Source of the DNA: Mucilaginibacter sp.
GTDB lineage: Bacteria; Bacteroidota; Bacteroidia; Sphingobacteriales; Sphingobacteriaceae
Reading direction: 5' to 3'
Length of the DNA: 64,000 bases
NCBI GenBank assembly: GCA_031292485.1
Contig: JARLHA010000069.1
Location: forward strand, 1 to 64,000
How positions within the stretch are numbered: the stretch's first letter is position 1; every line of letters starts with the position of its first letter. Positions 7,482-17,016 of this stretch are shown in pieces. The notes under the pieces are model-generated. The model saw nothing but the letters and a program-made list of their open reading frames with translations. It had not been told where the DNA came from and searched no databases. A program made the translations under genes and the position numbers.

Positions 7482-9203
7482 ATGAGCAAGTTTGCACCTA
7501 TCGACACCATTATCTTTGTTATTTACTTTTTTATTGTGGCCGGTTATGGCTATTACATTTACCGCAAAAAAAAGAAAGCAGTCAGCGCTACTCACGATTT
7601 CTTTTTAGCCGAAGGTTCGCTAACCTGGTGGGCCATCGGCGCATCCCTTATCGCTTCAAACATCTCTGCAGAGCAATTCATTGGAATGAGTGGCCAGGGA
7701 TACAGTATCGGTATCGCAGTAGCCGCTTATGAATGGATTGCAGCCATCGCATTGATTATCGTTGCCGTATGGTTTATACCTGTTTATCTTAAGAACAAGA
7801 TCTTTACAATGCCCCAATTTTTGAAGACCCGGTATAACGAAACCGTGGCTTTGATCATGAGCATATTCTGGCTGTTCCTTTATGTGTTTGTTAACTTAAC
7901 ATCCATTTTATTTTTGGGCGCCGTTGCCATCAATAACCTTTTAGGCGGCACGCCCGATTCTTTTCACTTAATCCTGATTGCGTTATCTGTTTTTGCCGTT
8001 TTTATTACCCTGGGAGGCATGAAGGTAATTGGCTTTACCGACGTAATACAGGTAAGTGTGTTGATTATAGGCGGGCTGGCTACAACCTATGTTGCCCTTA
8101 CTGTAGTTAGCAAAGCTTTCGGTTTAGGTGATAGCGCTCTGGCAGGTTTTAGCCAGCTGTTGAAAAGCGCCCCTGATCATTTCCATATGATATTTGCCAA
8201 ACCCGTCGCGGGTACGCCACAGCACCAGGTTGATAATTATTTAACTATTCCGGGTTTACTTTCCTATGTGGCCGGCATCTGGATCATTAACCTTAATTAC
8301 TGGGGATGTAACCAGTATATCACCCAACGCGCATTGGGCGCCGATCTGCCAACTGCCCGTAAAGGCATATTATTTGCCGGCTTTTTAAAATTACTGATGC
8401 CGGTAATTGTAATGCTTCCTGGTATCGCGGCTTATGTGTTGCATCAAAAAGGGATGATCCAGGCCGAAATGCTGGTTAATGGCAAACATGGCGAAGTGGT
8501 GTCTGACAATGCTTATTCAGCCATTCTGGGATATCTGCCCAATGGTTTGATCGGGCTTTCGCTTGCTGCACTAACAGCAGCCATCGTGGCATCACTTGCA
8601 GGTAAGGCAAACAGTATTTCTACTATTTTTACCCTGGACGTTTATAAAAAATACATCAAAAAAGAAGCTGACGAAAAAAATATGGTTATCGTAGGGCGGA
8701 TCACTATCCTTGCCGCGCTGATCGTTTCTATAATGCTTACGTGGCAGGATGCCCTTGGAATAGGTGGCGCAGGTGGTTTTACCTTTATACAAAAGTATAC
8801 CGGCTTTATCAGCCCGGGTGTATTTGCCATGTTCCTGTTGGGGATGTTCTGGAAGCGTACAACCGGAGCCGCTGCGGTAGTTGGCGTGATTACAGGCTTT
8901 GCGCTTTCAATAGTGTTTAATGAGCTTGCACCCGCCTGGTTCGGTCACGAAACATTTTTATACACCGCTTACCAAACGATGGAAAATGGTAAACTGGTTT
9001 GGGAAATTCCTTTCCACGTTTGCATGGGGCTGGCATTTTTCTTTACAATGGCTATAATGATCCTGGTTAGCCTTGGCGGACCAAAGATCAATCCTAAAGC
9101 TTTTGAGCTTGATAAATCCATGTTTAAAATATCGCCGGGGGTGCTGGCAATGATCGTGATTACATTGATGATCATTTCAATGCTTTATATAAGGTTCTGG
9201 TAA
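7482..9203 (+). CDS. sodium:solute symporter (SSS family), SglT-like
   Basis: 573 residues with about 14 hydrophobic helices. The N-terminus (FAPIDTIIFVIYFFIVAGYGYYIYRKKKK) and the following LAEGSLTWWAIGASLIASNISAEQFIGMSG segment are typical of the solute:sodium symporter family, close to the sodium/glucose branch (SglT / vSGLT), which shares the GG..VI.FTD.IQ pattern seen around residues 180-190. It should import a sugar or related polyol with sodium across the inner membrane. It is the first gene after a terminator and a candidate operator, so it is probably transcribed alone; an inverted-repeat element follows and probably ends transcription. The exact substrate cannot be read from the sequence. 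Confidence 0.88.
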   Translation: MSKFAPIDTIIFVIYFFIVAGYGYYIYRKKKKAVSATHDFFLAEGSLTWWAIGASLIASNISAEQFIGMSGQGYSIGIAVAAYEWIAAIALIIVAVWFIPVYLKNKIFTMPQFLKTRYNETVALIMSIFWLFLYVFVNLTSILFLGAVAINNLLGGTPDSFHLILIALSVFAVFITLGGMKVIGFTDVIQVSVLIIGGLATTYVALTVVSKAFGLGDSALAGFSQLLKSAPDHFHMIFAKPVAGTPQHQVDNYLTIPGLLSYVAGIWIINLNYWGCNQYITQRALGADLPTARKGILFAGFLKLLMPVIVMLPGIAAYVLHQKGMIQAEMLVNGKHGEVVSDNAYSAILGYLPNGLIGLSLAALTAAIVASLAGKANSISTIFTLDVYKKYIKKEADEKNMVIVGRITILAALIVSIMLTWQDALGIGGAGGFTFIQKYTGFISPGVFAMFLLGMFWKRTTGAAAVVGVITGFALSIVFNELAPAWFGHETFLYTAYQTMENGKLVWEIPFHVCMGLAFFFTMAIMILVSLGGPKINPKAFELDKSMFKISPGVLAMIVITLMIISMLYIRFW

Positions 9204-9209
9204 AGCAAT

Positions 9210-9300
9210 TTGCCTGGACACGATTTATAAGATTTCATTGATTTAAAGAATTTTGCCATTCTTTGCAATCTTTAAAATCCTGTAAATCGTGTCCAGGCAA
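9210..9300. repeat. inverted-repeat element between convergent genes
   Basis: 91-bp element with perfect 18-bp terminal arms, TTGCCTGGACACGATTTA at 9210-9227 and its complement at 9283-9300. It fills the space between the symporter and the minus-strand gene whose stop begins at 9301. Same size class and layout as the GTCTGAACC family but with different arm sequence. It could act as a bidirectional terminator. Confidence 0.85.
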
Positions 9301-9999
9301 TCATAAAAAATCAAGTGTTCCGGAAGGGGTTACATAACATTTGATTAAAATTCTCGATATTACATTTTCACCGTTTTTGGTGGCTGGTATAAACTTTCTG
9401 TCCTCATCGCTGAAAAGCTTAACGTCCATCGTAAAAATACGGTCATATTGGTACAGCGCTGAAGCTATCCTAACCCTGTATTGGGCAAGCCGCCCCATCG
9501 GGCTGATCAGCAGCTCCAGGTAGGCGACAAATGATTCCATATTTATGTCGTAAGTGTCAAAAGGTACACGAAAGAGGCTCAGATACGGAATAAAGCCATA
9601 GTATACCCCGCCAATTCTCAATGGCCGGGTTAGCCTGTCGCCTATTTTTAAAGTGTCTTCAAAAAGAAAACTAAAGTCGTTTGATTCAAGCGGCGCTTCA
9701 TAGGTGAATTTCTGCAGGTCGTAATTATATTTCTCATTTAGTCTGCCGGCAGCATCATAAAATTGCCAAAGCCCGGTTTTTATACCATTTTTATAATTAC
9801 CCCTCGCAATAAGTTTTTTGCGGTCAAGCAAAGCCAAATAGGGTCCCTGTTTTATTTCATGGTTATTTTTGAGTACATAAAACTTTTCGACAACAGAATC
9901 TGAAAGCTTGTTCTTGCGTTCAACGGTATCTTGTGATTCCTGTGCAAAACAGACAGAAATAAAAAAGAAGCTGTAAAATATCAGGAAACAGGTTTTCAC
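9301..9999 (-). CDS. secreted protein with YwqK/MORN-like repeats, 232 aa
   Basis: Signal peptide MKTCFLIFYSFFFISVCFAQ, then a short segment (residues about 45-95) with the MORN/YwqK-like motif GNYKNGIKTGLWQFYDAAGRLNEKYNYD. The C-terminal part contains a strand pattern ending ILIKCYVTPSGTLDFL, which resembles the end of TonB-like C-terminal domains of Bacteroidota. It is probably periplasmic or outer-membrane attached; the function is unknown. It is transcribed toward the symporter, with its stop directly against an inverted-repeat element, and stands 164 bases downstream of the outer-membrane barrel gene, read in the same direction. Confidence 0.7.
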   Translation of the reverse strand: MKTCFLIFYSFFFISVCFAQESQDTVERKNKLSDSVVEKFYVLKNNHEIKQGPYLALLDRKKLIARGNYKNGIKTGLWQFYDAAGRLNEKYNYDLQKFTYEAPLESNDFSFLFEDTLKIGDRLTRPLRIGGVYYGFIPYLSLFRVPFDTYDINMESFVAYLELLISPMGRLAQYRVRIASALYQYDRIFTMDVKLFSDEDRKFIPATKNGENVISRILIKCYVTPSGTLDFL

Positions 10000-10052
10000 T
10001 CAAAAATGATTTCAGCCAAGATAATGTAAGGCAAGCAAAAAATGAAATATTT

Positions 10053-10163
10053 GAGTCGGGAAAGTGGGGAAGTCCGAAAGTCGGGAAAGTCCGAAAGCAA
10101 GCAATAGGACATACTGAACGCTACCAACTCACCAACTCACGAATTCAATAACTCAATAATTCA
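10053..10163. repeat. low-complexity word arrays
   Basis: Two adjoining arrays: GTCGGGAAAGTCCGAAA-type words (10053-10098) and CCAACTCA / ATTCAATAACTCAATAATTCACTA words (10121-10163). The second runs into the stop codon (TAG, then TGA) of the minus-strand barrel gene. These arrays belong to the 7-9 bp word class found between many genes of this window. Confidence 0.65.
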
Positions 10164-12956
10164 CTAATTTCCCATACCCCCTCTTCGCCCACCGCCGCCA
10201 TTACGGAACCCGCCACCATTACCCCGCTTTTGCTGCCCTGCAAATTGCTGCAGCCGCATCGTAAACGATAACATAAAATACCTGCCCAGCCGGTTGGTCC
10301 GCGTATCAATGATCTGGTTGCCGCTCACGGGCCTGCTTATCCCTGCATTTTCGTTAAAAAGGTCAAACGCCTGGAAACGGATCGATGCGGCGTTTTTTTT
10401 CAGGAACTGGTATTCAACATAAGTGCTCAGCAAGGTGGGGTTTTCAACCACCGTACTGCTGAAACCGTGGTTAATGGTTTGGGTAAGATTGTAACCCAAT
10501 ATCCAGCTGTAAAAAAAGTAATTGCGCCCGTCTAAGCCAATTGTCCAGGTGCGGGCATTCGTATTGATGGACGAGGGCAGGGTATAGGCAGTGTTATTTA
10601 TGCTGTAACTGCCATTAATTTCAGTATCCATTACACTGTCGATATCTATCCGCAGTTTTGCCCCTTGTGTTAAAATCCAGTTTTTACCCAGGTTTCGCTC
10701 GTTTTCAATATAGGATATATTATTGTTATAAGTGGCGCTGCCCAAAAGTGTCACCGTAAATTTTCGGTTATCAAAAGGCTGCGAAATGGAATAGTTACTG
10801 TTCATCGAATAATATCCGTTGGCATTTAAATAATGGGTTTCCTGTTTGGTGCTGTTTGTAACGGTTGTGCCCCCAACCTGCGTTTCCGAAACAACAGGTT
10901 CCGTGTTACTTATGATCTGGTTTTCAATCGTGTTGAATGACAGGTTGGTGAACAGCGAGCTGCCGCTTTTCAGGTCAAACTCGTAATACCTGAAGTTAAT
11001 GGTGTTGCTGAACGATGGTTTTAAATAGGGATTGCCATAAATCACATTTTGCGGGTTCGAGTAATCGGGGGTTAACTGTAGTTGTGTAAAACTTGGCTGG
11101 CCGCTGTTTCCGCTGTAGTTTATGGTAAGCACCTGGCTTTTTTGGAAATTATATACAAACCTGGCAGTGGGTACAAAATTAAAAGTATTGGTATTGAGAT
11201 GAAAATTGCCCGACTCACCCTCGAGGGTTGATGGTTGCGCCGACAGGCCTACGGTATAATTATATTTTGGTTTGATTCCCCGGATGTTAAACCCGAAACG
11301 GTTATAAATAAACTGTGAATTATAGATCGTGCTGAGCGAATCTACAAAAGCCGGCAGCCCGGTTACCGGATCAAGGCGATAATTATATTTGTTGTTATCG
11401 GTATTGGTATAGCTGTAAGTGTAGTTTGTTTCAAGATAGGTGGTTTTGCCGATGGGCTCAAGGTACGAGGCATGAATGTTGAATGAATTGGTATTGCTGT
11501 TGGTATTGATCTGCTGGTAAAGCGGATTAACAACACTGTCCTGTACTGTACTGTATTTGTCATTAAGGCTTTGCGTGCTTTTGGAATAAGAGTACCCCCC
11601 GGTAATGCTGAAATTCCTTCCCTTTTTTTGGAAGCGGTGATTATAAAGTATTGTGGCGCCTCCGCCAGGTGCGCTCGTATTGGTTAAAGCATATTCATTC
11701 CCGTTAACAGTTTGGCCATTGCGCATGTTGCTGAAAATATCGGCGTTGTTATCGCTGGATGAACCGTAGGAGAATTTAGGGTTTATCTTCAGGTAATTTA
11801 AGGTATCAATTTTATACTCCATGTTAAAATCAAAACGATGGTTCCGGCTATGGTTCTCATCGTTGGTATTGTCGTCGTTGATCAGTGAGCCTGATTGAAA
11901 AATATCCTGTTGCTGCGAGGTGGTTGTAGTTTTGGTATCTTTGTCTGCAAAGCTGTAACTTCCATATACCGTTATTTTTTTCCCCCATGAATCCCGGTAA
12001 TTTAAGCCTGCAGACTTGTTGCCGGTAATGCCGTTTGCTGTACTAACACCGCTGCTGCCCCCCGACGATTTGCCCGACCTGCCGCCGCTTCCCCCTGCCT
12101 GCGCCAGGTTAAATATATTGGTGTTATTATTATTGACCGTACCCAACAACGCAATTTGCTGGTCGTTATTAAAATCGTTGGCCGACAATCGTCCCAGGTA
12201 ACGGCCGTCATTTCCGTCGCCAACCGTTCCGTATCCGAATTTCCCTTTGCGCTTACCTTTTTGGATAGTGATGTTCAGTACCTTATCCGGGTCGCCGGTT
12301 TTAATGCCGGTAAGGTTTGCCTGGTCGCCGTAATCATCAATTATTTGTATCGATTCTACAATATCGGCGGGTAAGTTTTGTGTTGCCGTTTGCACATCGC
12401 CCGTAAAATAATCTTTGCCATCAACCCTTACTTTTTTAACCTGTTTACCCTGGGCGGTAACATTGCCGTTTGCATCAACACTTACGCCCGGTAATTTTTT
12501 TAACAACTCCTCCACCGGCGACCCGTCGCGCACCTTATAGGCACTGGCTTTATATTCAATCGTATCTTCTTTTATTACCATCGGAATAACGCCGCTAATA
12601 GTGACTTCTTTAAGCATATTGGTTTGCGGGCTTACCCGTATAGGGTCAAGCTTGATAGGTTTCGTACCATTGTCCATCACATATTTGCGTGAAATAGTTT
12701 GGTAGCCAATACCTGAGATGGTAAGTTTAAAGTTTTTTGCGATAACTACCGGGAAATCAAAAAGGCCTTTTTCATTGGTAACCATAACCACACTGTCTTT
12801 TGCAGAGGTGAGTTTTACTTTAAGGCCCGGCACAAGGCCGGTACTGTCAGTTACAGTTCCGAAAACCTCGCGTGAGGTAACTTTGGGTGATTGCTGCGCG
12901 TTTGCTGCATGCAAAAATAAAAGTACCAGTAGAAACGAAAGCAGGCGTATTTTCAT
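10164..12956 (-). CDS. outer-membrane beta-barrel protein with carboxypeptidase-regulatory-like domain
   Basis: 930 residues. Signal peptide MKIRLLSFLLVLLFLHAANAQ, then a carboxypeptidase-regulatory-like Ig fold (residues about 27-105; GTVTDSTGLVPGLKVKLTSA), a plug-like domain (about 120-225; PVEELLKKLPGVSVDANGNV and KKVRVDGKDYFTGD), then a long beta-barrel with alternating aromatic strands of the 'outer membrane beta-barrel protein family 3' type. The tail is Gly/Arg-rich (FRNGGGGRRGGMGN). It resembles TonB-dependent receptors but has no SusD neighbour and no visible TonB box, so the ligand is unknown. Its stop lies in a simple-repeat array; the gene stands alone upstream, with the divergent kinase gene at 13214. 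Confidence 0.88.
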   Translation of the reverse strand: MKIRLLSFLLVLLFLHAANAQQSPKVTSREVFGTVTDSTGLVPGLKVKLTSAKDSVVMVTNEKGLFDFPVVIAKNFKLTISGIGYQTISRKYVMDNGTKPIKLDPIRVSPQTNMLKEVTISGVIPMVIKEDTIEYKASAYKVRDGSPVEELLKKLPGVSVDANGNVTAQGKQVKKVRVDGKDYFTGDVQTATQNLPADIVESIQIIDDYGDQANLTGIKTGDPDKVLNITIQKGKRKGKFGYGTVGDGNDGRYLGRLSANDFNNDQQIALLGTVNNNNTNIFNLAQAGGSGGRSGKSSGGSSGVSTANGITGNKSAGLNYRDSWGKKITVYGSYSFADKDTKTTTTSQQQDIFQSGSLINDDNTNDENHSRNHRFDFNMEYKIDTLNYLKINPKFSYGSSSDNNADIFSNMRNGQTVNGNEYALTNTSAPGGGATILYNHRFQKKGRNFSITGGYSYSKSTQSLNDKYSTVQDSVVNPLYQQINTNSNTNSFNIHASYLEPIGKTTYLETNYTYSYTNTDNNKYNYRLDPVTGLPAFVDSLSTIYNSQFIYNRFGFNIRGIKPKYNYTVGLSAQPSTLEGESGNFHLNTNTFNFVPTARFVYNFQKSQVLTINYSGNSGQPSFTQLQLTPDYSNPQNVIYGNPYLKPSFSNTINFRYYEFDLKSGSSLFTNLSFNTIENQIISNTEPVVSETQVGGTTVTNSTKQETHYLNANGYYSMNSNYSISQPFDNRKFTVTLLGSATYNNNISYIENERNLGKNWILTQGAKLRIDIDSVMDTEINGSYSINNTAYTLPSSINTNARTWTIGLDGRNYFFYSWILGYNLTQTINHGFSSTVVENPTLLSTYVEYQFLKKNAASIRFQAFDLFNENAGISRPVSGNQIIDTRTNRLGRYFMLSFTMRLQQFAGQQKRGNGGGFRNGGGGRRGGMGN

Positions 12957-13213
12957 ATCGTCAGCATTTTATTATTGCCTTTCGACTATGAATATAAACC
13001 TATAGTTTAACAATAATTTTTGTTGTCATATCATTGTTGCATAACTATAATTGTGTCATATCATTGTTGCAGTGCATCCACAAAAACATGCTCCCGGCAA
13101 GGTGCTTTTGAAACCAGGGCGGGGGTTTGATGCCCAATATTTTAAACGAACGTTTTTTAGAAACAAACTAATTAAGTAAAAACGAAACTCTTTGCATAAC
13201 TTTCGACGTATTA

Positions 13214-15136
13214 ATGATGATGAGAATTTCTACCCTGATATTATTTATTTCATTATTAAACCGGAGTGCTTATGCCGCCCCGGCTTCACAAAAAAATACC
13301 TTAGCCAACCCGGAGCCTGTCACCTATGCCAATATTGATCGCTTAAATAATATTTGCAGTAATATTTTCCTTACTTATCCTGATTCTGCCCATAAAATAG
13401 CAGATACCGCTCTTATCCTTTCTGAAAAATTAAATTACTCTTTTGGGAAAGGGAGGAGTTTCTTAAATCTTGGCATCATTTACTGGTCACAATCCTATTA
13501 TCCGGTAAGTCTTTTTTACCTTAAATCGGCAATAACATTTTTACCTAAAGACAGGCCGCTTTATCTATCAGATGCCTACAGGGCGCTCGGGCGAACATAT
13601 GCCGACCTGAAAGATTACAAACAGGCCCTTATCAATCTCGACACGGCATCATATTTTGCGGGCAATAATGCCGCCAGGCTGGCTGAAGTTTATAGTGAAC
13701 GGACATACATTTACAACCTTACCGGCGATTATGATAAGGCCCTGGGTTTTGTAAAATATTCATTAAAACTGAACAGAATTGCAAAGGCCGAAGATCATAT
13801 TGCCGTTCTATATGGCCGTATGGCGAGTATTTATTTGGCTGAGAAAAATTATAGGGCAGCTATTGCTTATAATGATACGGCAGCTTTTATGAGCATTAAA
13901 ATACACAATAAGCGCCTGTTGGCTTACACTTATACCGATTACGCGCTCGCCTGTAATGGCTTGGGTCAATATGCAAAGGCCGTGGATTATGCAAAAAAAG
14001 GGATTACTTTATCCGACAGTTTAGGGTTGATGGATGCTGAAACGAAGGCTTTTAATGCCCTTGTTACTACCTATGAGTTAAAACATGATTATTTAACAGC
14101 GCTCGGATACCAAAAACGGTTTAACATTATCAAAGACAGTTTAACCAATATCGCCAAATTAAAAACGGTAAAACTCGTTCAAAACTATTACGATCTCAAC
14201 GCAAAGATGAACCAGTTAACCATTATGTCTGTAAACGCAAAGCTAAACGAGGCGAAAATAAGGTCGCAGCATATTATCATCCGGATGCTTTTGTTTTCAA
14301 TGGTAATCCTGCTGGCTATTTTAACGGGTACCTACTATTTTTATAAACAGAAAATTTTGCTGGGCAATAAACTGCAAGTGCAGCACAAGGAACTGCTTGA
14401 ACAGAAAAAATTGATCGAAGAGCAATCGGCCAACCTTCAAAAGGTAAATGATCTGAAAGATAAACTATTCGCGGTGATCGGGCACGACCTTCGGTCGCCG
14501 ATTGCCAACCTGAGTAATATTACTGAAATGTTTGATGAAGGTTACCTGACCCCCGAAGAAGTACACGACCTGATGAAGAATATTAACCCCATCATAAAAG
14601 GCGTGGGGCTAACCCTATCCAACCTGATTGAGTGGGCGGGAAGCCAGATTAAGGGCCATAACTTAACGTTATCGAATGTCGACATATTTTTAATGGGCGT
14701 TGAAATGGAACAAACATTTATCCATGCATTGCAGGTAAAAAATATTGAATTTGTAAACAAAGCCTATCCGGGGCAGGGGGCTGTTGCTGATGAAAACCAC
14801 CTGAAAGTGATCCTGCGGAACCTGATCAGTAATGCAATAAAATTTACTTCTGACAAGGGAACGATAAAGCTGAGCACTACCATTGAAAATAACGGATTAA
14901 TAGTGAGCGTGACCGACAGCGGTAAAGGAATGAGCGCGGAGGAATTAGATAAACTCTTTTATTTGAATACTCATTTTTCAAATTCTGGCACTTCCGGCGA
15001 AAAAGGAACCGGCATAGGTTTGCTTTTATGCAAAGAACTGGTTGAACTTAATGGCGGAATATTAAAGGTAAAATCAAAATTAGGCGCAGGAAGTACTTTT
15101 TATTTTAACCTTCCTTTGGCTAAAAGTTACGTCTGA
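13214..15136 (+). CDS. TPR-containing sensor histidine kinase
   Basis: 640 residues. Signal peptide, tetratricopeptide-type helical repeats in the periplasmic part (residues about 40-340), one membrane helix (about 355-375; IIIRMLLFSMVILLAILTG), a coiled coil, then HisKA with the phospho-acceptor H424 (VIGHDLRSPIANL) and HATPase_c with N-box RNLISNAIKF, G1 TDSGKGMS and G2 GTGIGLLLCKELVELNGG. It has no receiver domain and no response regulator next to it, so it is an orphan kinase. It is divergent from the barrel gene at 10164-12956, sharing about 250 bases of upstream DNA, which makes that gene one possible target. Confidence 0.92.
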   Translation: MMMRISTLILFISLLNRSAYAAPASQKNTLANPEPVTYANIDRLNNICSNIFLTYPDSAHKIADTALILSEKLNYSFGKGRSFLNLGIIYWSQSYYPVSLFYLKSAITFLPKDRPLYLSDAYRALGRTYADLKDYKQALINLDTASYFAGNNAARLAEVYSERTYIYNLTGDYDKALGFVKYSLKLNRIAKAEDHIAVLYGRMASIYLAEKNYRAAIAYNDTAAFMSIKIHNKRLLAYTYTDYALACNGLGQYAKAVDYAKKGITLSDSLGLMDAETKAFNALVTTYELKHDYLTALGYQKRFNIIKDSLTNIAKLKTVKLVQNYYDLNAKMNQLTIMSVNAKLNEAKIRSQHIIIRMLLFSMVILLAILTGTYYFYKQKILLGNKLQVQHKELLEQKKLIEEQSANLQKVNDLKDKLFAVIGHDLRSPIANLSNITEMFDEGYLTPEEVHDLMKNINPIIKGVGLTLSNLIEWAGSQIKGHNLTLSNVDIFLMGVEMEQTFIHALQVKNIEFVNKAYPGQGAVADENHLKVILRNLISNAIKFTSDKGTIKLSTTIENNGLIVSVTDSGKGMSAEELDKLFYLNTHFSNSGTSGEKGTGIGLLLCKELVELNGGILKVKSKLGAGSTFYFNLPLAKSYV

Positions 15137-15467
15137 TTAGCGCTGCCTTCCTTTATTATATCATTCCCATCCATACAAAAATAGCATCGGAAGAGATATC
15201 TCTTTTTCGTTTCTTCTCCCCGCTTGCCCAAAACAGCTTCAGTCAGGATACGTTAATTTTTAAGTTTCGTAAATGCGGGGCTTTTTTGCGTTATCACGTG
15301 TTTTATCAGCAAAACGCTCATCTTTCGATGATTTTCAATGGAATCATTTTGTTTTTTGCCCAAATGAAGTAGTAATGAGAAAGTATAATGTTATAAATAC
15401 GCTATTTCATTTTCAAATTGAATTTATACCTTAGTAAACCGATTTTAAACTAACACCGAATTTACTG
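15137..15467. other. intergenic region before the glycoside locus
   Basis: 331 bases. A GC-rich block CCCCGC (15218-15223) and GCGGGG followed by a T run (15275-15287) could form a long-loop terminator for the kinase gene, but the stem is only six pairs. The 3' half (15350-15467) is AT-rich and should carry the promoter of the locus that follows; no confident box could be placed. Confidence 0.3.
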
Positions 15468-17009
15468 ATGAGCAAAAAAACACTGTTGCTGGTTTTAACT
15501 CTTTTTGCGTCATTTTTGTTGTTCCAAAAGGCAGCAGCTCAAAACGGGCCCGGTATGTTCGACGGCCAGGGCGATGTGGGCAGGGTTAATACGCCTGGCA
15601 GCGGCGGTTACGATGCCAAAACCCAGCAATACCGGCTATCAGGTTCAGGCACCAACGTATGGGCCAACCATGATGAATTTCATTACGTATGGAAAAAGAT
15701 GAAAGGTGATTTTATCCTGCGCACCAATGCCGCTTTTATAGGAAAAGGGGTTGAGGAGCACCGTAAAGTGGGATGGATGGTGCGTACTTCGCTGGATTCG
15801 GGCTCAAAACACATCAGCGCGGTAATGCATGGTTCAGGTTTAACCTCTCTGCAATTCCGGCGGACAACGGGCGGTGTTACCGAAGAAAAGAAATTCGACC
15901 TGACATCAGCCGATGAAGTGATCCAGCTGGAAAGAAAAGGAAATACCTACACCATGTCTGTCGCCAAAAAAGGCGAAATGTTTGTAAGCCATGAAGTAAG
16001 TGATGTTGATTTGGGCGACGAGGTATATGTTGGTTTATTTATATGCTCACACAACCCTGCTGTAACCGAAAATGCCGTATTTAATAATGTGCGTGTCGTT
16101 ACACCGGCTCCGCCCACCCTTGTTCCATACAGGCAATACTTGGGCAGCGATATCGAGATATTGGACTTGCAAACGCAAAATAGCAGGATTATTTATCAGT
16201 CGCCTATATCCTTACAGGCGCCCAACTGGATGCAGGATGGTAAACACCTGCTTTACAACAGCGACGGTTTGCTATACACGTTCGACCTGAAAAAAAATAT
16301 GCCAACTGTTTTAAATACGGGTTCGGCTAATCATAACAATAACGATCACGTCATCTCGTTCGACGGCAAATGGCTGGCCATCAGCAGTGCCGATAAGTCT
16401 GGTGCCTCAATGGGGTGGGTTGTGCCTATAACCGGAGGCGAACCGCGCAGATTAACACCGGTAGGCCCGTCGTACATGCACGGCTGGTCGCCTGATGGCA
16501 AATGGATCGTATTCTGCGGTGCCCGTAATAATGAGTATGATGTTTACCGGGTGCCTTCGGCAGGTGGTACCGAAGAAAGGCTCACCACTTCACCGGGCCT
16601 GGACGATGGCCCTGAATATTCGCCCGACGGAAAATATATTTACTTTAACTCGGTGCGCAGCGGCCTGATGCAGGTTTGGCGGATGAAAGCCGATGGCAGC
16701 GAGCAAACCCAGTTGACCAATGATGATTATAACAATTGGTTCCCGCATATTTCGCCTGACGGCAAATGGATCGAGTATATCACCTTCCTGAAAAATGAAG
16801 TTGCCCCCGGCGACCACCCGTTTTATAAGCATGTCTATTTGAGAGTAATGCCTGTTGACGGCGGTACTTCAAAAGTTGTAGCCTACCTTTATGGCGGGCA
16901 GGGCACCATCAATACCCCATCATGGTCGCCTGATAGCAAACACCTGGCGTTCATCAGCAACACCTCATTGTTATTCCCAATATTCCCAATATTCCCAATA
17001 AGTAAATAA
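15468..17009 (+). CDS. secreted TolB-like beta-propeller protein
   Basis: 513 residues. Signal peptide ending KAAAQ, an N-terminal beta-sandwich (about 30-205; resembles concanavalin-like/DUF1349 folds, SGSGTNVWANHDEFHYVWKK), then WD40-like PD40 repeats of the TolB type (WSPDGKWIVF, YSPDGKYIYFNS, ISPDGKWIEY, WSPDSKHLAF). It is probably a periplasmic carbohydrate- or polymer-binding protein and is the first gene of the glycoside locus, only 7 bases before the TIM-barrel gene. The C-terminus is unusual: after SNTS it ends LLFPIFPIFPISK, encoded by three perfect 9-bp repeats (16973-16999), so the native end of the last propeller blade has probably been replaced or extended. Confidence 0.85.
   Translation: MSKKTLLLVLTLFASFLLFQKAAAQNGPGMFDGQGDVGRVNTPGSGGYDAKTQQYRLSGSGTNVWANHDEFHYVWKKMKGDFILRTNAAFIGKGVEEHRKVGWMVRTSLDSGSKHISAVMHGSGLTSLQFRRTTGGVTEEKKFDLTSADEVIQLERKGNTYTMSVAKKGEMFVSHEVSDVDLGDEVYVGLFICSHNPAVTENAVFNNVRVVTPAPPTLVPYRQYLGSDIEILDLQTQNSRIIYQSPISLQAPNWMQDGKHLLYNSDGLLYTFDLKKNMPTVLNTGSANHNNNDHVISFDGKWLAISSADKSGASMGWVVPITGGEPRRLTPVGPSYMHGWSPDGKWIVFCGARNNEYDVYRVPSAGGTEERLTTSPGLDDGPEYSPDGKYIYFNSVRSGLMQVWRMKADGSEQTQLTNDDYNNWFPHISPDGKWIEYITFLKNEVAPGDHPFYKHVYLRVMPVDGGTSKVVAYLYGGQGTINTPSWSPDSKHLAFISNTSLLFPIFPIFPISK
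16973..16999 (+). repeat. three tandem 9-mers at the 3' end of a coding sequence
   Basis: ATTCCCAAT occurs three times without gap at 16973-16981, 16982-16990 and 16991-16999 and encodes the FPIFPIFPI tail of the TolB-like protein, ten bases before its stop codon. Confidence 0.9.
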
Positions 17010-17016
17010 TAAAATT

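Noticed and set aside
15218..15287. Strong terminator after the TPR kinase gene
   Set aside because: The only complementary blocks form six base pairs across a loop of about 50 bases, too weak to call as a feature.
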